This document shows, piece by piece, positions 8,026-15,859 of a DNA stretch of 38,541 nucleotides. Under the pieces are notes generated by a model that saw only the letters and a list, made by a program, of their open reading frames with translations, was not told the origin of the DNA and did not search any database. Location of the stretch: positions 33,039 to 71,579 of the forward strand of contig VAXP01000138.1 in NCBI GenBank assembly GCA_005884125.1, in the 5' to 3' direction. The translations under genes were made by a program, and so were the position numbers. Each line of letters starts with the position of its first letter. Position 1 is the stretch's first letter. This DNA comes from Actinomycetota bacterium (lineage in GTDB: Bacteria > Actinomycetota > Acidimicrobiia > Acidimicrobiales > AC-35).

Positions 8026-8763
8026 TCAGCCCGTGGCCGCGGCCATGTCGCCGGCGGGCACGGCATCTGCCTGAGGCAGAGTGGCGATCCTCCCCCGATC
8101 GCTGGCCCCCACCGCTCCCTTGCGCACGGCGTAGCTGTTGACGTAGTCCTGGCCCGACAGCTCCCGCAGCTCGAACATGATCTCGTCGGTGATCTGGCGC
8201 AGGACCAGCGGATCGTCTCCGCGGCCGGGGTGGCGGTCGAAGTGCATGGGGGGCGAGATGCGCACGGTGACGGGCATGAACATGCGGGGCAGCGCCTGTC
8301 CGATGGGCTGTGCCTCCCGGGTTCCGATCATGGCCACGGCCAGCACCGGTGCTCCCGTCTGCAGGGCCAGGCGTGCGACTCCCGTATGGCCCTTGTGCAG
8401 GCGCCCGTCCGGCGATCGGGTCCCCTCCGGGTAGATCCCGAAGAGCCCGCTTCGGATCAGGACCTCGCAGGCCGAGCCCAGGGCGCGTTCCGAAGCCGAT
8501 CCCCCCTCCCGTTTGATCGGGATCTGGCCCACGGCCCGGAAGAACCAGGCCGTCTTGGGGTCCTCGAAGTACTCGGCCTTGGCCACGAAGGTGACCCGGC
8601 GCGGGAGCACGAGGGGAAGGAAGATCGAGTCGCAGAACGACAGGTGGTTGCTGGCCAGGATGGCGGGGCCGTGCCTGGGCACGTGCTCGAGGCCCTCGAC
8701 CCGGACCCGGTAGAAGAACCGCAGGAGGGGGGTGAGGACGACCCTGAGAACCCAATATGCCAC
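8026..8763 (-). CDS. plsC: 1-acyl-sn-glycerol-3-phosphate acyltransferase
   Basis: 245 aa, membrane-associated acyltransferase that makes phosphatidic acid from lysophosphatidic acid. It has a hydrophobic N-terminus, the catalytic NHLSFCD motif (NHx4D) near residue 39, and the substrate motif YPEGTRSPDG near residue 114. Start GTG 8763 lies 9 nt after a TAGCCT -10-like box, consistent with a very short or absent leader. It converges on glpK with only 16 bp between stops. Other family members transfer to other lysolipids, so the exact acceptor is inferred. Confidence 0.88.
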   Translation of the reverse strand: MAYWVLRVVLTPLLRFFYRVRVEGLEHVPRHGPAILASNHLSFCDSIFLPLVLPRRVTFVAKAEYFEDPKTAWFFRAVGQIPIKREGGSASERALGSACEVLIRSGLFGIYPEGTRSPDGRLHKGHTGVARLALQTGAPVLAVAMIGTREAQPIGQALPRMFMPVTVRISPPMHFDRHPGRGDDPLVLRQITDEIMFELRELSGQDYVNSYAVRKGAVGASDRGRIATLPQADAVPAGDMAAATG

Positions 8764-8772
8764 CGAGAGCGC

Positions 8773-8778
8773 AGGCTA
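8773..8778 (-). promoter_or_regulatory. -10 box of plsC (near-leaderless)
   Basis: TAGCCT (TANNNT) on the minus strand, 9 nt before GTG 8763. No Shine-Dalgarno sequence is present. Confidence 0.4.
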
Positions 8779-8810
8779 GACGCCGGCTGGCGGCCCCGGA
8801 CCGCCTGATT

Positions 8811-8826
8811 TGGCTCATCTGAGCCA
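8811..8826. promoter_or_regulatory. Perfect inverted repeat in the plsC/pilin intergenic region
   Basis: TGGCTCATCTGAGCCA, with 7-bp arms and a 2-bp spacer, about 48 bp upstream of plsC and 100 bp upstream of the prepilin start. It is a plausible operator; the binding protein is unknown. Confidence 0.4.
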
Positions 8827-8925
8827 CGCTTCGTGCCGATTTGACCACTGGAGGTGCGGTCCCGACACCCACGCGCCCCTCCGCCGGACAGCGACGTCCG
8901 CGCCCGAGCGGGGGTGGGAGGAACC

Positions 8926-9408
8926 ATGAACAGGCGGCTGCGGCTTCGTGGCGGGGAGGACGGCTTCAGCCTCGTCGAGATCATGGTGGTGATCGTGATC
9001 ATCGCCATCCTGCTCGCCATCGCCATCCCCACCTTCTTCGGCGCACGCGACAAGGCCAACAACCGCTCGGCCCAGTCCAACATCCGCAACGGCTACACGG
9101 CCGAGCGCATCTTCTACGCCGAGGCGCAGCAGTTCACAGGTGACGTTCCCACCCTCAAGGGCATCGAGCCCGCGCTCGACTTCGTGAAAGTGGACCCCGG
9201 CCAACCGCTCACGTGGCAGACCGGTTCGGTCTACGTCTACGTCGACCTCGTCACCAAGACCCTGACCGTCGCCGCCCTGAGCGCCACCAGCAAGTGCTAC
9301 TACCTGCGGGAGGCCAACCCCTCCGCCGGGGCCCTGTTCGCCACCGACACCAGCTGCACGACCCTGGACGCCGTCGGCGGATTCAGCTCGGCGACCTGGA
9401 GCAGCTGA
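8926..9408 (+). CDS. Type IV prepilin (PilA-like), orphan
   Basis: 160 aa. The start is ATG 8926, preceded by GGGAGGA, rather than the track's 8854. It has a class III signal: a basic leader MNRRLRLRGGEDG, then FSLVEIMVVIVIIAILLAIAIPTF, with predicted cleavage by PilD between G and F and the +5 Glu present. The globular part has two cysteines (KCYYL, TSCTT) that could form a C-terminal disulfide loop as in type IVa pilins. No pilus assembly genes are in the window. It could instead be a minor pilin or pseudopilin. Confidence 0.88.
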   Translation: MNRRLRLRGGEDGFSLVEIMVVIVIIAILLAIAIPTFFGARDKANNRSAQSNIRNGYTAERIFYAEAQQFTGDVPTLKGIEPALDFVKVDPGQPLTWQTGSVYVYVDLVTKTLTVAALSATSKCYYLREANPSAGALFATDTSCTTLDAVGGFSSATWSS

Positions 9409-9459
9409 CCGCTCGCCGCCTGATGGCTCGGAGCCGATCGCTCTCCAGCTGGGACGCGA

Positions 9460-10902
9460 TCACAGCCGGGCGATCTCCCTGTCGGTCCAGAACCCGTTGA
9501 GCGGCGTGTCGTGGCGGCCGCCGGCGGCGTAGAGCCTGAGGCGTTCCTGCCCCGCGGTAGAGAGCATCTCCGTCGCGTCGAAGAACGCCCGAGGGCCCGC
9601 GGCGCGCAGGGTCGAGTCGCCCCCACTCCCCCGTCGGGGCAGGTGTGAGGTGACGAGCACCACGGGGTTGATCTTGTTGCTGGCCAGGACGTGGGCTCGG
9701 CCCAGCGCCTTCCACATGGTGTCGGCCCGCGCCAACCCGGCGCCCGCGCCTGTGAACCCTCCCGTCACGTCGAAGTACCAGGGCACGTCGTCGGCCGCCC
9801 GGGCGACCAGGCTCACCTCCACACCGAGGCCCCGCAGCCTCGCCCCTTTCTGCACGACCCGGAATCCGGCGTCCGCCAGCACCACCTCAGCGATGGCGGG
9901 GGCGGCCTTGCCCTCATACGGGGCGGCCGCCGTAGCCGACGTGGGACCGCCCGTCCCCGACTCGACGCCCGCCACCTCATCGTCGACCCTCTGCCTGGCG
10001 ATGGCCACGTAGCCGGGATCGATGTCGTAGCCGGCGTGACGGCGGCCCGTCCGCACGGCGGCGACCATGGCGCTGCCCGAGCCCATGAAGGGGTCGAGAA
10101 CCAGGTCGCCGCTGTAGGTGTAGAGCTCGATCAGGCGTTGGGGCAGCTCCACCGGGAAGGGTGCGGGATGGCGCACCTTGCGGGCGCTCTCCGGCGCCAG
10201 GTGCCACACGTCGAGCGTGGCCTCCAGGAACTCGTCGGTGGTGATCGCACTCTCGTGGGGCAGTCCCAGCTCCCGGCGCTGCCTGGGATCCTTGGCCCGG
10301 TCGAAGCGGCCCTTGCTGGCGACGACCACCCGCTCGGTGAGGTCCCGCAGCACGGGGTTGGCCGGACTCCGATACGAGCCCCACGCGCAGCTCCCGGCCG
10401 CGCCCTTGCCCTTCTGCCAGATGATCTCGCCTCTGAGCAGCAGGCCGAGGTCGTCCTGGAGGATGCGGATCACGTCGGCGGACAGGCTCCGGTAGGGCTT
10501 GCGCCCCAGATTGGCCACGTTGACGGCCAGGCGACCGCCGGGCTCCAGGACGCGCCTGCACTCGGCGAACACGTCGCGGAGCAGCTCCAGGTACTCCACG
10601 TAGGAGGCGGGTATGTGGCCCTCCCCCAGGGCGGCCTCGTACTCCTTGCCCGCGAAGTAGGGCGGTGAGGTCACGACCAGAGCCACACAGGAGTCGGGAA
10701 GGGGGCCTCCGCCGGGAAGCGTCATGCGGCGCGAGTCGCCCAGCATGCAGGCGGCCGAGCCCCGACACTCCTGCGGTGGGCCGGCGACGGCGTCGTCCCC
10801 CGAGACCTCGGGAAGCTCGAAGCGGGCGTAGAAGTCGCTGGAGTCGTGGCTCTCGCGGCGCCCCACGCCGAAGCTTGACGTCGAGGTGCCTCGGGGACGC
10901 AC
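9460..10902 (-). CDS. DNA methyltransferase (SPPY, probable N4-cytosine or N6-adenine type) with extra C-terminal domain
   Basis: 480 aa. The catalytic motif TSPPYFAGKEY (about residue 80) precedes the AdoMet motif DPFMGSGSAMVAA (about 265), the permuted order of beta-class enzymes. SPPY favours N4-cytosine. The target domain has RGEIIWQKGKG and LTERVVVASKGRFDRAKDP. After about residue 310 comes an additional segment with alternating patterns (GVEVSLVARAAD, PWYFDVTGGFT, TMWKALG) resembling a PD-(D/E)xK nuclease-like core but with Thr where the catalytic Lys would be. No cognate restriction gene is adjacent. GTG 10902 lies 8 nt after a TAGCCT -10-like box, supporting a leaderless start. Confidence 0.85.
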   Translation of the reverse strand: MRPRGTSTSSFGVGRRESHDSSDFYARFELPEVSGDDAVAGPPQECRGSAACMLGDSRRMTLPGGGPLPDSCVALVVTSPPYFAGKEYEAALGEGHIPASYVEYLELLRDVFAECRRVLEPGGRLAVNVANLGRKPYRSLSADVIRILQDDLGLLLRGEIIWQKGKGAAGSCAWGSYRSPANPVLRDLTERVVVASKGRFDRAKDPRQRRELGLPHESAITTDEFLEATLDVWHLAPESARKVRHPAPFPVELPQRLIELYTYSGDLVLDPFMGSGSAMVAAVRTGRRHAGYDIDPGYVAIARQRVDDEVAGVESGTGGPTSATAAAPYEGKAAPAIAEVVLADAGFRVVQKGARLRGLGVEVSLVARAADDVPWYFDVTGGFTGAGAGLARADTMWKALGRAHVLASNKINPVVLVTSHLPRRGSGGDSTLRAAGPRAFFDATEMLSTAGQERLRLYAAGGRHDTPLNGFWTDREIARL

Positions 10903-10910
10903 GCCCGCCG

Positions 10911-10916
10911 AGGCTA
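10911..10916 (-). promoter_or_regulatory. -10 box of the methyltransferase gene (leaderless)
   Basis: TAGCCT on the minus strand, 8 nt before GTG 10902. The expected -35 region falls within the palindrome at 10923-10942. Confidence 0.4.
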
Positions 10917-10922
10917 CCAGCA

Positions 10923-10942
10923 GAATGACAACGGTGTCATTC
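10923..10942. promoter_or_regulatory. 20-bp perfect palindromic operator candidate upstream of the methyltransferase
   Basis: GAATGACAACGGTGTCATTC, with 8-bp arms around ACGG. The form is typical of TetR-family operators. It covers the expected -35 region of the methyltransferase promoter, so a bound repressor would block it. Confidence 0.6.
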
Positions 10943-10975
10943 GAGGCGCCGGCAGCCGTGCGTCCTCGACCGTCC

Positions 10976-10991
10976 TTGACCGTTCGGTCAA
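10976..10991. promoter_or_regulatory. Palindromic operator overlapping the TetR gene -35
   Basis: TTGACCGTTCGGTCAA, with 7-bp arms and a TT centre, of the ACCGNNCGGT type bound by many actinobacterial TetR proteins. Its first six bases can serve as the -35 (TTGACC), with -10 TACCGT (11000-11005) after 18 bp. Autorepression is the simplest reading. Confidence 0.65.
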
Positions 10992-11015
10992 GAGATGCCT
11001 ACCGTTCGTCACGGT

Positions 11016-11612
11016 ATGAACCGCAGGCTCACGGTTCGGGGGCGAGCACGGCGCCGCCAGCTCATGGACTTCGCCGCCGCCCGCTTCGCCGAAAAGGGCT
11101 ACCACCCCACCTCGGTGGCCGAGATCGTCTCAGGCCTGCACGTGGGCAAGGGCGTGTTCTACTGGTACTTCTCCTCCAAGGAGGAGCTCTTTCGCGAGAT
11201 CCTGCGCGAGGCCCAACAGGACCTGCGCCGGCGTCAGCAGCAGGCCATCGAGAACGAAGCCGACCCGATGCGGCGGATCGAGCTCGGCATCCGCTCCTCC
11301 ATGGGCTGGCTCGAGGAGAACCGCCACCTGTTCACGCTCTTCCAGCTGGCCGCCTCCGAGGAGCGCTTCTCGCCCACGCTGCGGCGGGGCCAGGACGTGG
11401 CCGTGGCCGACGTGGCCCGCCACGTCAAGGAGGGCATCGTCTCCGGGCGCATCCGCGACGCCGACCCCCAGATCCTCAGCTTCGCCGTGCTGGGCGTCAC
11501 CAATCAGCTGGCCCGCACCTTCGTGTTCGAGCGAAACGAGTCGCCGTCCCAGGTGGCCGACGCCGCCGTCTCCTTCTGCCTGGAGGGCCTGAGGGGACCG
11601 GGAGGCGAGTAG
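11016..11612 (+). CDS. TetR-family transcriptional regulator
   Basis: 198 aa. The N-terminal helix-turn-helix reads RRRQLMDFAAARFAEKGYHPTSVAEIVSGLHVGKGVFYWYFSSKEELF, the standard TetR DNA-binding domain; the rest is a helical ligand domain (SMGWLEENRHLFTLFQ). I chose ATG 11016 instead of the track's 10995. The predicted -10 TACCGT lies between them, so 10995 would be upstream of the transcript start; 11016 leaves about a 3-nt leader. It is divergent from the methyltransferase gene. The ligand is unknown; ACCG-type operators are often used by fatty-acid-responsive regulators. Confidence 0.9.
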   Translation: MNRRLTVRGRARRRQLMDFAAARFAEKGYHPTSVAEIVSGLHVGKGVFYWYFSSKEELFREILREAQQDLRRRQQQAIENEADPMRRIELGIRSSMGWLEENRHLFTLFQLAASEERFSPTLRRGQDVAVADVARHVKEGIVSGRIRDADPQILSFAVLGVTNQLARTFVFERNESPSQVADAAVSFCLEGLRGPGGE

Positions 11613-11657
11613 CTCCCCAAAACCTGATCCCCACCGGCGAGGCGGGCAGGCCCGTCG

Positions 11658-12830
11658 TCAGAGCTTGGTGAGGGCCCGGTTGATGGTGCGCACGGCCTGG
11701 CCGATGCGCTGCTCGTTCTCGATGAGCGCGAAGCGCACGTAGCCCTCGCCCCCGGGGCCGAAGCCGAAGCCGGGCGACGTGGCCACCTTGCCCTCTGACA
11801 CCAGGAGCTTGCAGAACTCGAGCGAACCCGTCTCCCGATAGGGCTCCGGGATCGGGGCCCACACGAACATGGTGGCCTTGGGCTTGGGGACGGTCCAGCC
11901 GATGCGGCTCAGCCCCTCGCACAGAGCGTCGCGCCGACCCAGGTAGATCTCGTTCACGAACTTCGGGTAGTCGGGCGACTCGTTCATGGCCACGATGGCT
12001 GCGATCTGGATGGGCTGGAAGGTCCCGTAGTCCAGGTAGCCCTTCAGCTTGGTCAGGGCGGCGACGATCTCGGGATTGCCCACCATGAACGCCACCCGCC
12101 AGCCCGCCATCGAGAACGACTTGGTCAGCGTATAGAACTCGACGGCGACGTCCTTAGCCCCCGGTACCTCGAGGATGGACGGGGGCTGGTAACCGTCGAA
12201 GGCCGTGTCCGAGTAGGCGAAGTCGTGCACGAGCACGACGTCGTGCTCGGAGGCGAAGTCGACCAGGCGCTGCATCCAGGCCAGATCGACGCAGGTCGTG
12301 GTGGGATTGTGCGGGAAGGACAGCACGATGACCCTGGGCTTGGGCCAGGCGTTCTCCCACGCCTCCATGAGGTTGTCGAAGAAGTCCTCCTCCGGCCCCA
12401 GGCGGACCTGGCGCACATCGGCGCCCGCGAAGAGCGGGCCCCAGATGTGGATGGGATACGACGGCGTGGGCACCAGCGCGGTGTCGCCGGGACCGAGCAG
12501 GACCCACATCAGGTGGGAGAGGCCCTCCTTGGCCCCGATGGTCGTCACCACCTCGGTGTCCGGGTCGAGCTCGACACCGAACCGGCGCAGGTAGAGGTCG
12601 GAGACGGCACGGCGGAGCTTGGGTATGCCCCGGCTGGCGGAGTAGCGGTGGTTGCGGGGGTCGCGGACCTTCTCGACCAGCTTTTCGACCGCGCTCTCGG
12701 GCGAAGGGATGTCGGGGTTGCCGAAGCCCAGGTCGATGATGTCCTCGCCGGCGCGGCGAGCCTCGGCCTTCAGGCCGTCGATGATGCTGAGGACGTACGG
12801 GGGCAGGCCGGTGATGCGACGGAACTCCAT
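11658..12830 (-). CDS. Class I/II aminotransferase, AlaC/alanine-transaminase type
   Basis: 390 aa, PLP-dependent. Visible are LGFGNPDIPSP, the cofactor-binding FPHNPTTTCVD, the HDFAYSDTAFDGY region and the Schiff-base Lys in TLTKSFSMAGWR (about residue 235), with RFALIENEQRIGQA near the end carrying the substrate-carboxylate Arg. The best match in memory is glutamate-pyruvate aminotransferase AlaC; aspartate or LL-DAP aminotransferase is possible. The start is moved to ATG 12830, which lies exactly 7 nt after a TACCCT box; the track start at 12878 is upstream of that promoter. It converges on the TetR gene. Confidence 0.88.
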   Translation of the reverse strand: MEFRRITGLPPYVLSIIDGLKAEARRAGEDIIDLGFGNPDIPSPESAVEKLVEKVRDPRNHRYSASRGIPKLRRAVSDLYLRRFGVELDPDTEVVTTIGAKEGLSHLMWVLLGPGDTALVPTPSYPIHIWGPLFAGADVRQVRLGPEEDFFDNLMEAWENAWPKPRVIVLSFPHNPTTTCVDLAWMQRLVDFASEHDVVLVHDFAYSDTAFDGYQPPSILEVPGAKDVAVEFYTLTKSFSMAGWRVAFMVGNPEIVAALTKLKGYLDYGTFQPIQIAAIVAMNESPDYPKFVNEIYLGRRDALCEGLSRIGWTVPKPKATMFVWAPIPEPYRETGSLEFCKLLVSEGKVATSPGFGFGPGGEGYVRFALIENEQRIGQAVRTINRALTKL

Positions 12831-12837
12831 CGCATCG

Positions 12838-12843
12838 AGGGTA
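12838..12843 (-). promoter_or_regulatory. -10 box of the aminotransferase gene (leaderless)
   Basis: TACCCT on the minus strand followed by 7 nt and ATG 12830. No ribosome binding site is present. The same TACCCT-N7-start layout occurs at 27594 and 23800. Confidence 0.55.
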
Positions 12844-12890
12844 ACCGAGGCGCGAGAGTGTTCCCTGCCCTTTGCCACCGCCCACCCCGC

Positions 12891-13589
12891 TCAGAGCGCG
12901 CCCACCTCGGCGGCGGCCTCGGCCACCACCTCCAGGGAGCTGGGCCAGGCGCACACGGTCCACGTCGCCCCCGCCTCGGCCAGCTCCTTCAGACTCTCGG
13001 CGAGCGCCCCAACCCCGCCCGGGAGCGGGCCTGCCCACGTCGCTTCCGCCTCGGTCTCGGACGCGACGGCGGCGACGGGCGCCTCCCAGTAGTTGACCGC
13101 CACCCCCTCCTCCACCGCCACCGCCCGCGTCTCGCGCGCTCCGGCTCCGATGCCCACCCAGGTCGGGATCCCCAGCGCCCGCAGCTGGCGGCAGCACCAG
13201 CGCAGGGCCTCTCGCCGCGCCGGGGCGGGCGGGTAGTCCACCCCGAAGGCCAGGTTCTCGGCTGCGCTCATGCGGTCCCCCGTCCCCAGCCCGGCGATGA
13301 AGCGCCCCGGCGCCATGCGGGCGAGGGAGGCCAGCTCGTGCACGAGCACGGCATCGGGCACGAGGCCGACCCGGGCCACCAGCGTCGCCAGCCGCACGCG
13401 CTCCGTCTCCGCGGCCAGGGCGCCGAGGAGAGGCAGGGCGGGAAGCACGGGTTTGTCCGGCTGCCCGATGGGCCACAGGTGGTCGAAGACGAAGACCCCG
13501 TCCAGGCCCAGCTCCTCCGCCCGGAGGGCGGCGACGATGGCGGTCTCGGCGTCCTCCTGGAACTGGGGCAGAGTGACGCCGACCTTCAC
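12891..13589 (-). CDS. LLM-class (luciferase-like, probably F420-dependent) oxidoreductase
   Basis: 232 aa. The TIM-barrel start MKVGVTLPQFQEDAETAIVAAL, then GVFVFDHLWP, RVRLATLVARV, ELASLARMAPGRFIAGLGTGD and IPTWVGIGAG are typical of bacterial luciferase-like enzymes using F420 or FMN. It is shorter than the usual 280-340 aa but not obviously broken. It follows the ROK kinase after 4 bp, so they are co-transcribed. The substrate cannot be told from sequence. Confidence 0.85.
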   Translation of the reverse strand: MKVGVTLPQFQEDAETAIVAALRAEELGLDGVFVFDHLWPIGQPDKPVLPALPLLGALAAETERVRLATLVARVGLVPDAVLVHELASLARMAPGRFIAGLGTGDRMSAAENLAFGVDYPPAPARREALRWCCRQLRALGIPTWVGIGAGARETRAVAVEEGVAVNYWEAPVAAVASETEAEATWAGPLPGGVGALAESLKELAEAGATWTVCAWPSSLEVVAEAAAEVGAL

Positions 13590-13593
13590 GGCC

Positions 13594-14571
13594 TCAAGGG
13601 CCGAGGAGCATGGCCGCCCGGCCTGCGGCCCCTATGGCGCCGGCCCGCTCTCCCAGCTGGGCGGCCACGATGGGCACGGGCGGACGGTGATCGGCCCCCT
13701 CCACGAGTCCGTGGAAGGCGGCCCGGGCCGGCGCCAGCAGCAGCTCACCCGCCTCTATCAGCCCCCCGCCGATGACGATGATCCCGGGGTCGAAGATGTT
13801 GGTCAGGTTGGCCAGGCCCACGGCCAGCCACCAGCCGAAGGTGTCGATGACGGCCCTGGCGTCGGCGTCACCCTCGGCCGCGGCCGTGGTGACGTCCTCG
13901 CCCCGCACCGCGTCGATGTCGCCGCCCGCCAGCTCCACGACCCGGCGCGCCCTACCCGACAGGGCCTCCTGGCGGGCCAGCCACCCCAGGCCCGAGCCCG
14001 ACGCGAAGCGCTCCCAGCATCCGCGCTTGCCGCAAGGGCACTCCGGCCCCGCGGGGTCGACCACCATGTGGCCGACCTCCCCCGCGAACCCGCTGGCGCC
14101 CAGCAGCAGCCGCCCGCCACTGACGATCCCGCCACCGATGCCAGTTCCCAGGGTCACGACGACGACGTCGTCGGCGCCCCGGCCGGCTCCGTGGGTCCGC
14201 TCGCCCCACCCCGCGCAGGTGGCGTCGTTCTCCACCGCCACCGGCACCCCACCGACGCGCGACCGCATCAGGGGACCGAGCTCGAGCTCCGAGACGCCGG
14301 GCAGGTTGGGCGCGAAGCGCAGGCGGCCGCTCCGGTCCACCAGGCCGGGGGCACCGATCCCCAGGGCCACCGGTTTGGGCTCCGTGACCGAGAGCTCGTC
14401 CCACAGTCCCACCACGGCATCCACGATGGCCTCGGCCCCGTGAGGGGTCGGCACCCGCCGCTCGGCCAGGACGGGCACCTCGTCGCCCTTGGCCTCCCCG
14501 ACGAGCGCCCCCAGGAGCTTGGTGCCTCCCAGGTCGACGCCCACGGTGGGGCCGGGGGAGGTGGTCGTCAC
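13594..14571 (-). CDS. ROK-family glucokinase
   Basis: 325 aa, ATP-dependent sugar kinase, most likely glucose. It has the phosphate-binding VGVDLGGTKLLGALV at the N-terminus, ALGIGAPGLVD, the catalytic-Asp region VAVENDATCAGWGE, the ATP motif TLGTGIGGGIV and the ROK zinc signature CPCGKRGCWE. The track extends to 14775, but that part lies inside the upstream gene. I take GTG 14571, 5 nt after the upstream stop. The absence of an N-terminal helix-turn-helix argues against a ROK repressor. Confidence 0.9.
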   Translation of the reverse strand: MTTTSPGPTVGVDLGGTKLLGALVGEAKGDEVPVLAERRVPTPHGAEAIVDAVVGLWDELSVTEPKPVALGIGAPGLVDRSGRLRFAPNLPGVSELELGPLMRSRVGGVPVAVENDATCAGWGERTHGAGRGADDVVVVTLGTGIGGGIVSGGRLLLGASGFAGEVGHMVVDPAGPECPCGKRGCWERFASGSGLGWLARQEALSGRARRVVELAGGDIDAVRGEDVTTAAAEGDADARAVIDTFGWWLAVGLANLTNIFDPGIIVIGGGLIEAGELLLAPARAAFHGLVEGADHRPPVPIVAAQLGERAGAIGAAGRAAMLLGP

Positions 14572-14576
14572 TTCGC

Positions 14577-15776
14577 TCAGAAGCGCAGGAGGGCGCCGAT
14601 GCGCCCCAGGACGTCGAGGTCGGCGTCGCCGACGCAGATGTTGACCACGCATCCCTGACGGAGCGCCTCCTCCACTGCCGCCTCGACCACATCGTCGACT
14701 CGGTCCATCGAGGCTCCACAGCGATGACAGCTCGGACCCCGTGCCGCCAGCTGGCTGCACGAGGCGCAGCGCCAACCCGGGTCCTCATAGCCGTCGGAGA
14801 CGAGAAGCCCGTGCACCCGGCGCTCGCCCAGGGCCCCCAGAACGGGACCGAGACCGGCCACTGCCGCCCCGTTCCCGGCGCCGACCCGATCGCGGAGGCG
14901 GCGGACCTGGACGGCCTGACGGTCGGCGCGAACCGTGTCCTGGACGTCCATGGCGGCGCGCCGCAACTCGTCGTCGGGCGCGCCCACGGGAAGCGACACC
15001 CGGGCCGCGACCCGGTCCCGGAGGTAGGAGTGGAGCTCGCGCTCGAGCTCGCTCACCACCTGTTCGGGCCCACCCAGCACCAGGTGCTCGAATCCCTGCC
15101 CCCGGAAGACCTGGAAGGCGACCTGGCCGGCCCGGCGCAGGTGGTGGTGGGCGGCGTCGGCGCGGTGGTCGGCCACGTGGTCGCGGTCCCAGTCGCCGCG
15201 GTCGTCCTCGTGGCGGGGCAGCGCGTCGAATAGCTCGCTGCGGTCGACCAGCTCGCCCAGCTCGAACACGAGGATGCGGGCGCGCTGGCGGTCGACCAGG
15301 AGCACACCGACGCGCTCGCGCTCCTCCAGGACCAGCTCCAGCTGTTGCACGTGAGGGGCCCGGTCCACCACGACCTGGTTGCGGACAGGCACGGGAAGCT
15401 CGACCACCTCCCACAACCCGGCGCCGGTACACGAGAACAGGGCCAGCCCGCGCGTCCGGGAACGGTCCACGCCCTGCCTGACCTGATGCTCGATACGGGC
15501 CAGGTCCTTGGCCAGGGGCGCCGCACCCTCCCGGCTCCAGGAGCCTCGCCCCAGATGGGCACGACGCCAGCGCCGGGCCCGTTCGTCGGCGCCACCGCCG
15601 TTGTCGTTCCTGGCCCTGGCCGCGGCGTGGCGCAGAAGCCGGCGCAGCTCGGCTTCGTAGTCGAGGGGGCGTCGGTGCCGCCGGCCGTCGACGTCCAGAT
15701 AGACCGACACGACCGGCGGTCCTCCGCTCCAGAAGTCCGCCAGCGTGCGCAGGACCTCTCTAGTCAGCGGGGCCAC
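14577..15776 (-). CDS. eRF1-like (baeRF/Vms1-type) protein with C-terminal zinc ribbon
   Basis: 399 aa. It resembles the bacterial archaeo-eukaryotic release-factor superfamily: an N-terminal VVSVYLDVDGRRHRRPLDYEAELRR, a middle RARILVFELGELVDR followed by a charged His/Asp-rich segment (DHVADHRADAAHHH), an eRF1-domain-3-like part (HLVLGGPEQVVSELERELHSYL), and a zinc ribbon CASC...CHRC before VNICVGDADLDVLGRIGALLRF. Family members are linked to ribosome rescue, but the role here is unproven and I see no GGQ motif. Start GTG 15776 has a good GAGGAGG site. It leads the run to ROK and LLM. Confidence 0.75.
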   Translation of the reverse strand: MAPLTREVLRTLADFWSGGPPVVSVYLDVDGRRHRRPLDYEAELRRLLRHAAARARNDNGGGADERARRWRRAHLGRGSWSREGAAPLAKDLARIEHQVRQGVDRSRTRGLALFSCTGAGLWEVVELPVPVRNQVVVDRAPHVQQLELVLEERERVGVLLVDRQRARILVFELGELVDRSELFDALPRHEDDRGDWDRDHVADHRADAAHHHLRRAGQVAFQVFRGQGFEHLVLGGPEQVVSELERELHSYLRDRVAARVSLPVGAPDDELRRAAMDVQDTVRADRQAVQVRRLRDRVGAGNGAAVAGLGPVLGALGERRVHGLLVSDGYEDPGWRCASCSQLAARGPSCHRCGASMDRVDDVVEAAVEEALRQGCVVNICVGDADLDVLGRIGALLRF

Positions 15777-15859
15777 GGCACCTCCTCAGGCGTCGGTCCG
15801 CGACGATCGTACGTCGCCGGGTCCGGAGAGGCGGCCGGACGACGACATCCGGGCACGCC

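Noticed and set aside
6314-8074. 586-aa plus-strand ORF
   Set aside because: Shadow frame of the acetyltransferase and glpK; Arg/Gly/Pro-rich without domain motifs.
8827-8925. c-di-GMP riboswitch before the prepilin gene
   Set aside because: Such riboswitches precede some pilin genes, but the conserved GEMM core is not visible here.
10995-11015. Upstream ATG 10995 for the TetR gene
   Set aside because: It lies 3 nt after the operator and upstream of the predicted -10, so it would not be transcribed.
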